Shown in pieces: positions 46,713 through 55,316 of a stretch of DNA of 64,000 nucleotides. Origin of the DNA: Chitinophaga sp. (GTDB taxonomy: Bacteria > Bacteroidota > Bacteroidia > Chitinophagales > Chitinophagaceae). Position 1 is the stretch's first letter; each line of letters starts with the position of its first letter. The position numbers and the translations under genes are program-made. A model generated the notes under the pieces. It saw only the letters and a program-made list of their open reading frames with translations, was not told the DNA's origin and did not search any database. The stretch lies in NCBI RefSeq assembly GCF_017745275.1, contig NZ_JAGHZS010000003.1:180693-244692 (forward strand). The letters run 5' to 3'.

Positions 46713-47744
46713 ATGTCAGGATTTTTAGCAGTCTTAGTTGTTGTTCTCATATTCATAGTCATCTTCCAAATTGCGAAGGCGAGCGAATATGTGTCCATAT
46801 TGAAGGGAGAAAAGAAAGCGCGCGAGCAAAGCAACCGTATAAATGGTTTCCTGCTGATTGCATTCCTGGTGCTGGGGCTTATAGGCGTGTACTGGTGTAA
46901 CGATTTGCTGAAAGGCAAAATCCTGGGTGAATCAGCTTCAACACAGGGCGAAGGGGTGGATGCCCTCATTTATGTAACACTGGCCATTACTGGTGTTGTA
47001 TTCGTTCTTACTCAAATCGCATTATTCTGGTTCGCATTTAAATACCAGGAAAAAGAAGGTCGTAAAGCATTTTACTTCCCGCATAACAATAAACTGGAAG
47101 TGATCTGGACCGTTATTCCAGCTATCGCTTTAACCATATTGGTAGCTTTCGGTTTGAAACATTGGTTCCAACTGACTTCTGATGCACCAAAAGATGCAGC
47201 AGTTGTAGAAGTAACCGGAAAACAGTTTAACTGGATCTTCCGTTACCCAGGTAAAGATGGTCAACTCGGTCGTCGTGACTTCAAAGCTATCGATCCCGCT
47301 AACGGTAACGAATTAGGTCTGGACTGGAACGATCCACTGAACAAAGATGATTTCATGCCTACTGAACTGCACCTGGTAGTTGGTAAGCCAGTTAAATTTA
47401 TCATCGGTTCCCGCGACGTAATCCATGACGTAGGTTTACCTCACTTCCGTATGAAAATGGATGCGGTACCTGGTATTCCTACTACTCTCTGGTTTACACC
47501 TAAATTTACTACCAAACAAATGCAGGAGAAAACAGGTAACCCCGATTTCACTTACGAAATTTCCTGCGATCAGATGTGTGGTAGCGGTCACTACTCCATG
47601 AGAGGTGTGATTGTAGTGGAAACACAGGCAGAATATGATGCCTGGGTAGCCAAACAAAAATCTACCTACGACTTAACACACGCAGCAGCTGCACCAGCAG
47701 CCCCTGCGGCAGACAGCACACAAAAAGTAATAGCTGCTAAGTAA
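46713..47744 (+). CDS. coxB: Cytochrome c oxidase subunit II
   Basis: The 343-aa subunit has an extra N-terminal helix (MSGFLAVLVVVLIFIVIFQIA), then helices at about 45-65 and 85-110, the usual KLEVIWTVIPAIALTILVAFG helix, and a periplasmic cupredoxin domain. The CuA ligands are present: His in RDVIHDVGLPHF and the CDQMCGSGHYSM loop (Cys, Cys, His, Met). It takes electrons from cytochrome c, probably straight from ActE/ActA. The two extra helices are characteristic of Bacteroidota enzymes bound to Alternative Complex III. An Ala/Pro tail ends the protein. Confidence 0.96.
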   Translation: MSGFLAVLVVVLIFIVIFQIAKASEYVSILKGEKKAREQSNRINGFLLIAFLVLGLIGVYWCNDLLKGKILGESASTQGEGVDALIYVTLAITGVVFVLTQIALFWFAFKYQEKEGRKAFYFPHNNKLEVIWTVIPAIALTILVAFGLKHWFQLTSDAPKDAAVVEVTGKQFNWIFRYPGKDGQLGRRDFKAIDPANGNELGLDWNDPLNKDDFMPTELHLVVGKPVKFIIGSRDVIHDVGLPHFRMKMDAVPGIPTTLWFTPKFTTKQMQEKTGNPDFTYEISCDQMCGSGHYSMRGVIVVETQAEYDAWVAKQKSTYDLTHAAAAPAAPAADSTQKVIAAK

Positions 47745-47856
47745 GCTGTGAATTTGTGTAGAAGAATTTTTGACGGAGTACAATTAAAAACAATAAAGAC
47801 AAACTGACAAACGACGATACTTCCCGGGCGTTAGTTTATAATAAACCGAACCGATT

Positions 47857-49668
47857 ATGAGTAACGAAGCAACATTGCACAGTCAACAGGAGGTAATGCA
47901 CGGAGCGCATGATCATCATGATCATGAGCACCATCATGAAGACAGTTTCATTTCGAAATATGTGTTCAGCATGGATCATAAAATGATCGCCAAACAATTC
48001 CTGATTACTGGTATCGTTTGGGCTATCATTGGTGCCTTCTTCTCTGTTCTGTTCCGTTTGCAACTTGGTTTTCCCGATGCTACTTTCCCATGGCTGGAAA
48101 GCATCCTGGGTCATTGGGCTAAAGGTGGCCGTATTTCTGCGGAAGCTTACTATGCATTGGTAACTATGCACGGTACCATCCTGGTATTCTTTGTATTAAC
48201 TGCCGGTTTGAGCGGTACCTTCTCTAACCTGTTAATTCCTCTACAGGTAGGTGCGCGTGACATGGCCTCTCCTTTCATGAACTGTCTGAGCTATTGGTTC
48301 TTCTTCCTGGCCAGCCTGGTAATGATGGCTTCCCTGTTTGTTCAAACAGGTCCTGCCTCCGGAGGATGGACAATGTATCCGCCACTGAGTGCTTTAGGTG
48401 ATGCTTCTATCGGTTCAAAAATAGGTGTGGATTTATGGTTAACCAGTATGGCGCTGTTTGTTGTTTCTCAGCTGCTGGGTGGTTTGAACTACATCTCTAC
48501 ACTGTTGAATATGCGTACCAAAGGCATGGCAATGACTAAAATGCCTTTGACTATCTGGTCTTTCTTCTTTACTGCTGTATTGGGCGTATTGTCTTTCCCT
48601 GTATTGCTGTCAGGTTTCATCCTGCTGCTGATGGATCGTCACGCTGGTACCAGCTTCTACCTGTCTGATATCTTTATCGCTGGTAAAGCTTTGGCAAATG
48701 AAGGCGGTAGCGCTATTCTCTACCAACACTTATTCTGGTTCCTGGGTCACCCTGAGGTATATATCATCATCCTCCCTGCAATGGGTATGGTATCTGAAGT
48801 ATTAGCGGTAAGTTCCCGCAAACCTATCTTCGGTTACCTGGCAATGATCGGTTCCCTGTTCGCTATCTGTATCCTGGCCTTCCTGGTTTGGGCACACCAC
48901 ATGTTCGTAACAGGTCTGAATCCATTCCTCGGTGCGTTCTTCGTACTCTTAACCTTACTGATTGCGGTACCATCTGCGATCAAGGTATTTAACTGGATCA
49001 CTACTATCTGGAAGGGTAATATCAACTTTACACCTGCTTCCCTGTTCTCTATCGGTTTCGTGAGCACTTTCATCTCCGGTGGTTTAACAGGTATCTGGTT
49101 AGGTAACTCTTCTATTGATATTCACCTGCATGATACCATGTTCGTGATCGCTCACTTCCACATTGTAATGGGTGTATCTGCGTTCTTCGGTATGTTTGCC
49201 GGTATCTACCACTGGTTCCCTAAGATGTATGGCCGCTTCATGAACTCTACTATCGGTTATATCCACTTCTGGGTAACTATGATTGGTGCTTACCTGATCT
49301 TCTGGCCTATGCACTACGAAGGTATGGCGGGTATGCCAAGAAGATATTATGATGTATCTGGTTGGGCTTCTTTCAAACAATTCGGTGGTCTGAACGAGTT
49401 CATCACTATTGTAGTAATCCTGGTGTTTGCAGTTCAACTGTTGTTCGTATTCAACTTCTTCTACAGCATTTTCAAAGGTAGAAAGATGACTACACAGAAC
49501 CCATGGAATGCTACCACCCTGGAATGGACCACTCCAATCCATGCTGGTCACGGTAACTGGCCTGGTGAAATTCCTGAGGTATATCGTTGGGCTTATGACT
49601 ATAGCAAGGATGGAAGAGATTTCATTCCACAAACAGAGCCTATTGGTCCTAATGAATCAGCGCACTAA
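47857..49668 (+). CDS. coxA: Cytochrome c oxidase subunit I
   Basis: The 603-aa protein has twelve helices. Haem and copper ligands are seen: the low-spin haem His in the TMHGTILVFF helix, HPEVYIIILPAMG with the cross-linked His-Tyr of the CuB site, WAHHMFVTG (CuB His pair), and AHFHIVMG (haem ligands). It reduces oxygen to water and pumps protons. The first 32 residues are His-rich (MHGAHDHHDHEHHHED) and may bind copper. A hairpin terminator follows 12 nt after the stop. Confidence 0.97.
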   Translation: MSNEATLHSQQEVMHGAHDHHDHEHHHEDSFISKYVFSMDHKMIAKQFLITGIVWAIIGAFFSVLFRLQLGFPDATFPWLESILGHWAKGGRISAEAYYALVTMHGTILVFFVLTAGLSGTFSNLLIPLQVGARDMASPFMNCLSYWFFFLASLVMMASLFVQTGPASGGWTMYPPLSALGDASIGSKIGVDLWLTSMALFVVSQLLGGLNYISTLLNMRTKGMAMTKMPLTIWSFFFTAVLGVLSFPVLLSGFILLLMDRHAGTSFYLSDIFIAGKALANEGGSAILYQHLFWFLGHPEVYIIILPAMGMVSEVLAVSSRKPIFGYLAMIGSLFAICILAFLVWAHHMFVTGLNPFLGAFFVLLTLLIAVPSAIKVFNWITTIWKGNINFTPASLFSIGFVSTFISGGLTGIWLGNSSIDIHLHDTMFVIAHFHIVMGVSAFFGMFAGIYHWFPKMYGRFMNSTIGYIHFWVTMIGAYLIFWPMHYEGMAGMPRRYYDVSGWASFKQFGGLNEFITIVVILVFAVQLLFVFNFFYSIFKGRKMTTQNPWNATTLEWTTPIHAGHGNWPGEIPEVYRWAYDYSKDGRDFIPQTEPIGPNESAH

Positions 49669-49680
49669 AATATAGTTCGG

Positions 49681-49731
49681 AATTCCGGCAGGAAGAAACT
49701 CCCCCAAGGAAAATCTTCCTCCCGGAATTTT
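49681..49731 (+). terminator. Terminator after coxA
   Basis: A 16-bp stem with one mismatch (AATTCCGGCAGGAAGA and its complement) and a 17-nt loop is followed by TTTTG. It separates the act-coxBA unit from ctaB; a TAAATTTG -7 element (49749-49756) downstream may restart transcription. Confidence 0.75.
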
Positions 49732-49792
49732 GTTCACTGTGATGTTTGTAAATTTGTTCCGGACTTAAACCCGGAATGTGGCTAGAAATAAA

Positions 49793-50692
49793 ATGTTGCA
49801 AGAAAACTCCATAAAATTGTCGTCATCGTATGCAGTAGCCAGTAAAGCGAAAGATTACTCTCAACTGATGAAGTTTAATCTCACCTTTATGGTGGTATTT
49901 TCGTCTGTAGTGGGTTATCTGCTGGTACCTGGTGTGGAGTTTAACTTAATAAAAGTTCTTTTATTATTTGCCGGTGGTTTGCTGGTCTCCGGAGCAGCGA
50001 ATACCATCAACCAGATATGGGAGAAAAATACAGATAAGCTAATGGCGCGTACCGCCGTTCGTCCTCTGCCCTCCGGGCGGATGCAAAATGGTGAAGCAAT
50101 AGCGCTGGCAGTAATTACCGGTGTGGCAGGTACCCTGATTATGGGATTTTGCTTTAACTGGTTAGCTGCTTCCTTAAGCCTGCTTTCTTTGGTATTGTAC
50201 GGTTTCGTATATACACCCTGGAAAAAATGGAATTCACTGGCCGTATTGGTAGGTGCGATTCCTGGCGCAATGCCTCCGTTGATCGGTTGGGCAGCCGGCG
50301 CCAATAACCTGGCAGAAGGTGGCTGGTCTTTATTTGCAATCCAGTTTCTGTGGCAATTTCCGCACTTCTGGGCTATTGCCTGGATTGCGTATAAAGATTA
50401 TGCGAATGCAGGCTTCAAACTGCTGCCTGGCAGTGGAGAACCCAACAAGTACACCGCCCTTCAGGCTGCTATGTACACCCTGTTGCTGATTCCTGCTGGT
50501 GTTGCACCATACCTCCTGAAAATCACTGGCAGTATCTCTGCTATAGTGGCTATCCTGGCAGGTGTTTTCTTCCTCTACAGGGCTATTAACCTGTACAGAA
50601 AGAATGATGTACCCGCAGCACGCAAGTTGATGTTCGGATCTTATATTTATCTGACTATCGTTCAGTTGGCTCAGCTACTGGACAAAGCATAA
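49793..50692 (+). CDS. ctaB: Protohaem IX farnesyltransferase (haem O synthase)
   Basis: The 299-aa inner-membrane prenyltransferase of the UbiA family adds a farnesyl group to haem B for the aa3 oxidase. The first Asp-rich motif region NTINQIWEKNTDKLMARTAVRPLPSG and the second (WIAYKDYANAGFKLLP) are intact. I choose the ATG (MLQENS); a GTG five codons upstream is possible. The stop is 2 nt before the next start, so it is coupled to the subunit III-like gene. Confidence 0.95.
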   Translation: MLQENSIKLSSSYAVASKAKDYSQLMKFNLTFMVVFSSVVGYLLVPGVEFNLIKVLLLFAGGLLVSGAANTINQIWEKNTDKLMARTAVRPLPSGRMQNGEAIALAVITGVAGTLIMGFCFNWLAASLSLLSLVLYGFVYTPWKKWNSLAVLVGAIPGAMPPLIGWAAGANNLAEGGWSLFAIQFLWQFPHFWAIAWIAYKDYANAGFKLLPGSGEPNKYTALQAAMYTLLLIPAGVAPYLLKITGSISAIVAILAGVFFLYRAINLYRKNDVPAARKLMFGSYIYLTIVQLAQLLDKA

Positions 50693-50694
50693 AA

Positions 50695-51276
50695 ATGAAA
50701 AGAGGAGTGATGGATATTATGACATTAGAACAACGTAAGAAAATACATCCGCATAAATATTCCCTATGGATTGCTATGGGTAGCATTACCATGATGTTTA
50801 TCGGGTTTACCAGTGCTTACATTGTTAAAAGATCACAGGCAAATTGGCTGGCATTTGAATTGCCGCACATTTTCTGGTTATCCACTGCCGTAATTTTAAC
50901 AAGTAGCTTAACGATTCACCTGGCTTTGAAGCAATTTAAAGAAAGGAATATGCAACGTTACAAACAACTCATTACCCTGACTGCAATACTGGGTGTAGTG
51001 TTTGCCGTTTGCCAATGGATTGGTTTTTCTCAGATGAAAAATATGGGCCTGCCGCTTAATGGGCCGGTTTCCGCTTCTTTTATTTATGTAATCGTAGGAG
51101 TGCACATGCTGCACGTGCTGGGTGGTGTAACTGCACTGCTCATTATGTTCGGCAGGGCCTACAGAACCCGTGTACGCACCTATAGCCCGGTACCCATCGA
51201 AGTGGCCGCTACTTACTGGCATTTCGTAGACGTATTGTGGATTTACCTGTTAATTTTTTTAAGTATCGCCAGATAA
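50695..51276 (+). CDS. Haem-copper oxidase subunit III-like protein (first copy)
   Basis: The 193-aa protein has five membrane helices with the subunit III pattern (SLWIAMGSITMMFIGFTSAYIVKR, VGVHMLHVLGGVTALLIMFG, VEVAATYWHFVDVLWIYLLIFLSIA is the closing helix with the WHFVD motif). It is shorter than the copy that follows, and both are kept in Bacteroidota cox loci. It may be an assembly or structural subunit of the oxidase. The start could also be the MTLEQ Met at codon 9. Confidence 0.93.
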   Translation: MKRGVMDIMTLEQRKKIHPHKYSLWIAMGSITMMFIGFTSAYIVKRSQANWLAFELPHIFWLSTAVILTSSLTIHLALKQFKERNMQRYKQLITLTAILGVVFAVCQWIGFSQMKNMGLPLNGPVSASFIYVIVGVHMLHVLGGVTALLIMFGRAYRTRVRTYSPVPIEVAATYWHFVDVLWIYLLIFLSIAR

Positions 51277-51303
51277 ACTTTGTAAAATTTTATAAAACTA
51301 ACA

Positions 51304-51978
51304 ATGGATACAGCAGTTACAGCGAAGAAAAAATGGTGGGCAGGAGGATATTCTCCCTTTAATGTGAGCTATGGCAAGTTGATGATGTGGTATTTCCTGA
51401 TGTCAGATGCGTTCACTTTCGGCGCATTACTGATAGCATATGGTACCATCCGGTTTTCCAGCACATCCTGGCCTGATCCGAATGAAGTGTTCAAATCATT
51501 TCCTGGCATGGGCCACGCCGAATTGCCGTTAATGTTCGTGAGCTTAATGACCTTCATTCTCATCATGAGCTCTGTAACCATGGTACTGGCTGTACATGCC
51601 GGTCACATGAGAGATAGAAAAGCAGTGGCCAAATGGCTGATGTGGACCATCGTAGGCGGTATCGCCTTCCTGAGCTGTCAGGCATGGGAGTGGACACACC
51701 TGTTCCACGAAGGCGCATGGTGGGGCCGCAATCCGTTCCATAATGTGGATGGTACAGCAGCATCTACCAACTTCACCAACTTCTTCTTTACCATCACCGG
51801 TTTCCACGGCTTGCACGTAACTTCCGGCGTTGTGTTGAATATCGTTATCCTCGCTAACGTGCTGAAAGGTACTTATGATCAGAGAGGTCACTACGAAATG
51901 GTGGAAAAAGTAGGATTATACTGGCACTTTGTAGACCTGGTTTGGGTATTCGTATTCACCTGCTTCTACCTGCTCTGA
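51304..51978 (+). CDS. coxC: Cytochrome c oxidase subunit III (second copy)
   Basis: The 224-aa subunit has five to six helices, with FNVSYGKLMMWYFLMSDAFTFGALLIAYG, the conserved GFHGLHVTSGVVLNIVI, and closing YWHFVDLVWVFVFTCFYLL. It stabilises subunit I and proton uptake. It lies 27 nt after the shorter paralogue and 77 nt before subunit IV. Confidence 0.95.
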   Translation: MDTAVTAKKKWWAGGYSPFNVSYGKLMMWYFLMSDAFTFGALLIAYGTIRFSSTSWPDPNEVFKSFPGMGHAELPLMFVSLMTFILIMSSVTMVLAVHAGHMRDRKAVAKWLMWTIVGGIAFLSCQAWEWTHLFHEGAWWGRNPFHNVDGTAASTNFTNFFFTITGFHGLHVTSGVVLNIVILANVLKGTYDQRGHYEMVEKVGLYWHFVDLVWVFVFTCFYLL

Positions 51979-52055
51979 TCTTAGACAGGTAGCTTTATAC
52001 AAGGTTTGTCACAATTATTGAATCTGAATTTTACGAATTTTTAATTTAAAGAATA

Positions 52056-52457
52056 ATGGAGCATACACATACTGCGGCAGGGCATGAAAGTGCACATACT
52101 GATTCATCTACCAAATCAATCTGGAGAACGTTCTGGATCCTGTTGTGTATCACATTGGTAGAAGTAGGTCTGGCATTCTTACACCTGGAATACGGTTTCC
52201 TGCCAAGAGTGTTACTGAACGCAATATTTATTGGTCTTACACTGGTGAAAGCATTCTATATCGTAGCTGAATTCATGCACTTAGGTCATGAAATCAAAAA
52301 CCTGATCATGACTGTCTTGGTACCTTTACTGTTATTCGTTTGGTTTATTATCGCTTTCCTTTATGAAGGTGATTCCTGGAAAAACATGCGGAAAGACCTC
52401 AGACCAGGTACTCCTGTAGAAGTACAAAAGGTAGCGCCAGCTGAAAAGCATCATTAA
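52056..52457 (+). CDS. coxD: Cytochrome c oxidase subunit IV family protein
   Basis: The 133-aa protein has a His-rich N-terminus (MEHTHTAAGHESAHTD), three helices (SIWRTFWILLCITLVEVGLAF; LLNAIFIGLTLVKAFYIVAEFMHLGHE; LIMTVLVPLLLFVWFIIAFLYEG) and a charged tail. It matches the prokaryotic COX4 family, a small accessory subunit. It lies directly upstream of the SCO gene. Confidence 0.93.
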   Translation: MEHTHTAAGHESAHTDSSTKSIWRTFWILLCITLVEVGLAFLHLEYGFLPRVLLNAIFIGLTLVKAFYIVAEFMHLGHEIKNLIMTVLVPLLLFVWFIIAFLYEGDSWKNMRKDLRPGTPVEVQKVAPAEKHH

Positions 52458-52469
52458 TTTCATTAATAA

Positions 52470-53204
52470 ATTGTCAGGATCATTACTCGCAGGGCTTTAT
52501 TAGGGGTTTCATTGGCTATATTGGTGCCACTTTTGGGTTATCTCATTGTAGATCACTATGGGAAAAATGTGATACCAGTACCCGGTTACTTCATTCCCGA
52601 AAGAGTAGATACGGTGACGGAGAATGGTAAAGTTTCCTACGATACCGTTTTTCATAAAATCAGGGACTTTAAGCTTACCAATCAACTTGGTCAACAGGTA
52701 AGTTTGAAAGACATGGAAGGAAAAGTAATACTCGTCGATTTCTTTTTTACCTCCTGCCCAAGTATCTGTCCTACACTCACAAAGAATCTGAAAAAGATAC
52801 AGAGTGCCTACGTAAAGAATGATTCTTTATTGCAGATGCTCTCCTTTTCTGTAGATCCGGAAAGAGATACCGTAGAAAAATTGCGCAAATACGCATACGA
52901 CTACCAAATCAATCCAGATAACTGGTGGTTACTCACCGGTAGTAAAAAGGAAATCTATGACCTCGCCCGAAACGACTTTTTCGTTTCTGTTACAAAAGGA
53001 GATGGTGGCCCGGATGACTTTATACATACAGAGAAACTAGTGCTGATTGATAAAAACGGAAACATCAGGGGATATTATAACGGTCTTGATTCCAATGCTG
53101 TAAAAAAATGCGCAGGGGATATCTCCATACTGCATCTGGCAAAGGAAAGACATCGGCCGGGCTTTGGAGCCTTCCTCAAGAAACTGTTCTCCGGAGAAAA
53201 ATAA
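52470..53204 (+). CDS. SCO1/SenC copper chaperone; start codon uncertain
   Basis: The frame encodes a membrane-anchored thioredoxin-fold protein with the copper motif CPSIC in FFFTSCPSICPTL and the conserved His in DDFIHTEKLVLID. It should load copper into CoxB. The start is unclear: there is no ATG or GTG in frame after the upstream TAA at 52467. The TTG at 52512 would give an anchor without basic residues, while ATT at 52470 gives IVRIITRRALLGVSLAILV, a proper positively charged signal anchor. I give the longer form; the first in-frame TTG is the conservative alternative. A hairpin follows the stop. Confidence 0.85.
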   Translation: MVRIITRRALLGVSLAILVPLLGYLIVDHYGKNVIPVPGYFIPERVDTVTENGKVSYDTVFHKIRDFKLTNQLGQQVSLKDMEGKVILVDFFFTSCPSICPTLTKNLKKIQSAYVKNDSLLQMLSFSVDPERDTVEKLRKYAYDYQINPDNWWLLTGSKKEIYDLARNDFFVSVTKGDGGPDDFIHTEKLVLIDKNGNIRGYYNGLDSNAVKKCAGDISILHLAKERHRPGFGAFLKKLFSGEK

Positions 53205-53218
53205 TACATCATTTATTT

Positions 53219-53264
53219 AAAGGGTGAATAAGGAAAGGGTGTTCACCTTACCTTATTCACCTTT
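53219..53264 (+). terminator. Terminator after the SCO gene
   Basis: Arms AAAGGGTGAATAAGG and CCTTATTCACCTTT pair over 14 bp with one bulge, followed by a T-rich stretch, 14 nt after the SCO stop. The DUF420 start lies 14 nt downstream, so it may also act as an attenuator. Confidence 0.65.
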
Positions 53265-53278
53265 ATATTTTAGCAGAC

Positions 53279-53851
53279 ATGGAACTTAAAAATAAAAATC
53301 TCAACACGCCTATTACCATTGTATCTATTGCAATCCCGGCGTTAGTGGCATTATTGTTCTTTCTTCCAAAGCCGGAAATGCACCCTGGCTTTGATATCAG
53401 GATATTGCCCTTGTTCCATGCTATTTTAAATACTGCTACAGCAGTGCTGTTATTAGCCAGCCTCTACTTTATTAAAAATGGCCATGTAAAAGCCCACAAA
53501 ACTACCAACCTGGTAGCCGTGGGGCTATCTGCCATTTTCCTGTTGTCTTATGTTACCTACCATGCACTGGCGCCGGAAACACGTTTTGGCGACCTGGATC
53601 ATAATGGTGTGGTAGATGCTGCAGAGAAAGCAGTGCTGGGAGGTATACGCTATGTGTATTATTTCCTGCTGCTGACGCATATTGTGCTGGCAGGTATTAT
53701 TGTTCCCCTGGTATTGTTTACCTTGTTGCGTGGCTTCCAGAATGATATTTCCCGTCACCGCAAAATTGCCCGTATTACCTGGCCCATCTGGTTTTATGTA
53801 GCAGTAACAGGTGTGATTGTATACATCATGATTTCCCCTTACTACCACTGA
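53279..53851 (+). CDS. DUF420 membrane protein with EF-hand-like insertion
   Basis: The 190-aa protein has about five helices and matches DUF420 (CtaM-like, implicated in maturation of haem-copper oxidases in other bacteria). The FHAILNTATAVLLLASLYFIKNG, KAHKTTNLVAVGLSAIFLLSYVTYH and GGIRYVYYFLLLTHIVLA blocks with conserved His residues are intact. Between the second and third sits DLDHNGVVDAAE, which has the acidic spacing of an EF-hand calcium loop. It closes the oxidase assembly group. Confidence 0.92.
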   Translation: MELKNKNLNTPITIVSIAIPALVALLFFLPKPEMHPGFDIRILPLFHAILNTATAVLLLASLYFIKNGHVKAHKTTNLVAVGLSAIFLLSYVTYHALAPETRFGDLDHNGVVDAAEKAVLGGIRYVYYFLLLTHIVLAGIIVPLVLFTLLRGFQNDISRHRKIARITWPIWFYVAVTGVIVYIMISPYYH

Positions 53852-53913
53852 TACATTTAATCCATTTTTTTGGGTGAGATGGCCTAATTTTGTGGGATCA
53901 AACGAATAATACT

Positions 53914-54129
53914 ATGAAGAAAGCAGCTTTGTTTTTGCTAACAGGTGTTTTAATGGTGATGAGTGGGTCAGTAATGGCACAGTGTTCCCTGTGTACTAAA
54001 ACAGCGCAACAATTGGGAGAAGGACCTGCAAAGGGGCTGAATAACGGCATCCTGATGCTGGCTTTAACGCCATTGGCTATCATAGGTTTCCTCGCCTTCA
54101 GGTGGTGGAGGAGCAACAAGGAAGCCTGA
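53914..54129 (+). CDS. Small CxxC membrane protein (71 aa)
   Basis: The 71-aa protein has a signal peptide (MKKAALFLLTGVLMVMSGSVMA), then QCSLCTKTAQQ with a CxxC motif exposed in the periplasm, one membrane helix (GILMLALTPLAIIGFLAFRWW) and a short basic tail. Similar small CxxC proteins occur near cytochrome oxidase genes in Bacteroidota, as far as I recall. A role as a thiol or copper carrier in oxidase assembly is plausible, but no function is established. The ATG is chosen over a GTG eight codons earlier. Confidence 0.8.
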   Translation: MKKAALFLLTGVLMVMSGSVMAQCSLCTKTAQQLGEGPAKGLNNGILMLALTPLAIIGFLAFRWWRSNKEA

Positions 54130-54157
54130 TCAAAATAACGACGAATAACCCAAAACT

Positions 54158-54631
54158 ATGATTACCTACAGAAAGGCGGATATAACAGATATCCCGCAGT
54201 TAGTGCATTTGCGGCTGCAATTTCTGAAAGAAATTTACCCTAAAGCGGATGTTTCCCAGGATGAAATATTGAAAACGCATCTCCGGGAGTATTTAACAGA
54301 ACACCTTTCCAAAAATAGCTTCGTAAACTGGTTTGCCGATAGTGAAGGCAAGGTAGTAGCCAGCGCCGGCATAGTTTTTTATAACCAGCCACCGCTGTAC
54401 CACAACCTGGAAGGCAAAGTAGCCTATATCCTGAACGTGTATACCCTTCCCGCTTTCCGGCGTAAAGGCATTGCAAAGATTTTGCTGCAAAAGTTGATTG
54501 ATGAAGCAAAAACACGTAATACCGGTAAGGTAAGCCTACATACCAGCGATGATGGACGTTTATTATACGAGCAGTTTGGTTTTGTAGCCGGCGATAATGA
54601 GATGACCTGCCAGCTACCCCGTGTACAATAG
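54158..54631 (+). CDS. GNAT family N-acetyltransferase
   Basis: The 157-aa protein starts ITYRKADITDIPQLVHLRLQFL and has the acetyl-CoA-binding motif A in VYTLPAFRRKGIAKILLQKLIDEA (R/QxxGxG/A form: RRKGIA), followed by SLHTSDDGRLLYEQFGFV, the usual GNAT motif B. The substrate is unknown. It lies 28 nt after the small CxxC gene on the same strand and converges with the MarR gene, with only 4 nt between their ends. Confidence 0.9.
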   Translation: MITYRKADITDIPQLVHLRLQFLKEIYPKADVSQDEILKTHLREYLTEHLSKNSFVNWFADSEGKVVASAGIVFYNQPPLYHNLEGKVAYILNVYTLPAFRRKGIAKILLQKLIDEAKTRNTGKVSLHTSDDGRLLYEQFGFVAGDNEMTCQLPRVQ

Positions 54632-54635
54632 TTGG

Positions 54636-55247
54636 CTACACTTCTTCCCGAAGTTCAAATACCTGACAATCTACCCGCAATCCACCGTTGTTTAAGGACA
54701 TCTTCAACTTGTTACAGTAGTATCCTTTCTTTTCGGAGAGTGCCTGGCAATTAAAGCACATAGGTTGTGTGGAAATAACTTCCTGCTGGTTAAGCTGGTA
54801 AATAAGCTGCATCAATTGCTCCAGCAACCCGTTCTGCTCTTTGGCAGATAAGTGATCTACTGTTTCCTGCAAAGGATTGGCAAACTGTTCTACTTTTTTG
54901 GCAATAGCCCGTCCTTCTTTTACGAGATGTAAAGTGTGGCTACGTGTGTCTGTAGCACTTGCTTTACGGGTCAGGTATTGCTTTTGTTCCAGCGATTTTA
55001 CGGCATCACTGATGGTCGCTTTGGTCATGTTAAAATACGATGCCAAAGTGGTTACAGTACGTTTTTCCTCCGGGTAATGCAGTAAAAAGGTAAGTACCTG
55101 AATTTGTATCGGACTAAGTCCATACTGGGTGGCCTCTTGCCATAATAGTACGCGGAAGGCTTCTGATAATCGCTCCAGGGAGGCCACTACTTTACTAGAT
55201 GTGTTTTCTGCCTGCTGTGCAGGGCTGAATGTGGAAACTTTCCCCAT
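54636..55247 (-). CDS. MarR-family regulator with C-terminal Cys cluster
   Basis: The 203-aa protein has a MarR winged helix at about 20-150 (YGLSPIQIQVLTFLLHY, TVTTLASYFNMTKATISDAVKSLEQKQYLTRK, ATDTRSHTLHLV). The C-terminal ~40 residues carry four Cys: CFNC, then YYC, then VDC, which may bind zinc or an iron-sulfur cluster and make DNA binding redox-sensitive. It is the last gene of a probable operon with DUF2024 and a protoglobin-like gene. Candidate binding sites lie upstream of that operon (56278-56330). Confidence 0.88.
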   Translation of the reverse strand: MGKVSTFSPAQQAENTSSKVVASLERLSEAFRVLLWQEATQYGLSPIQIQVLTFLLHYPEEKRTVTTLASYFNMTKATISDAVKSLEQKQYLTRKASATDTRSHTLHLVKEGRAIAKKVEQFANPLQETVDHLSAKEQNGLLEQLMQLIYQLNQQEVISTQPMCFNCQALSEKKGYYCNKLKMSLNNGGLRVDCQVFELREEV

Positions 55248-55316
55248 ATTGTCTTGCTGTCCTTAATAGTTTAGTGGGGCAAGGTACAATATAAATATAT
55301 CGCGGGAAATAGCATA

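Noticed and set aside
50695-51978. A frameshifted single subunit III gene split in two
   Set aside because: Both frames have their own start, complete helices and their own closing WHFVD helix, so they are two separate genes.
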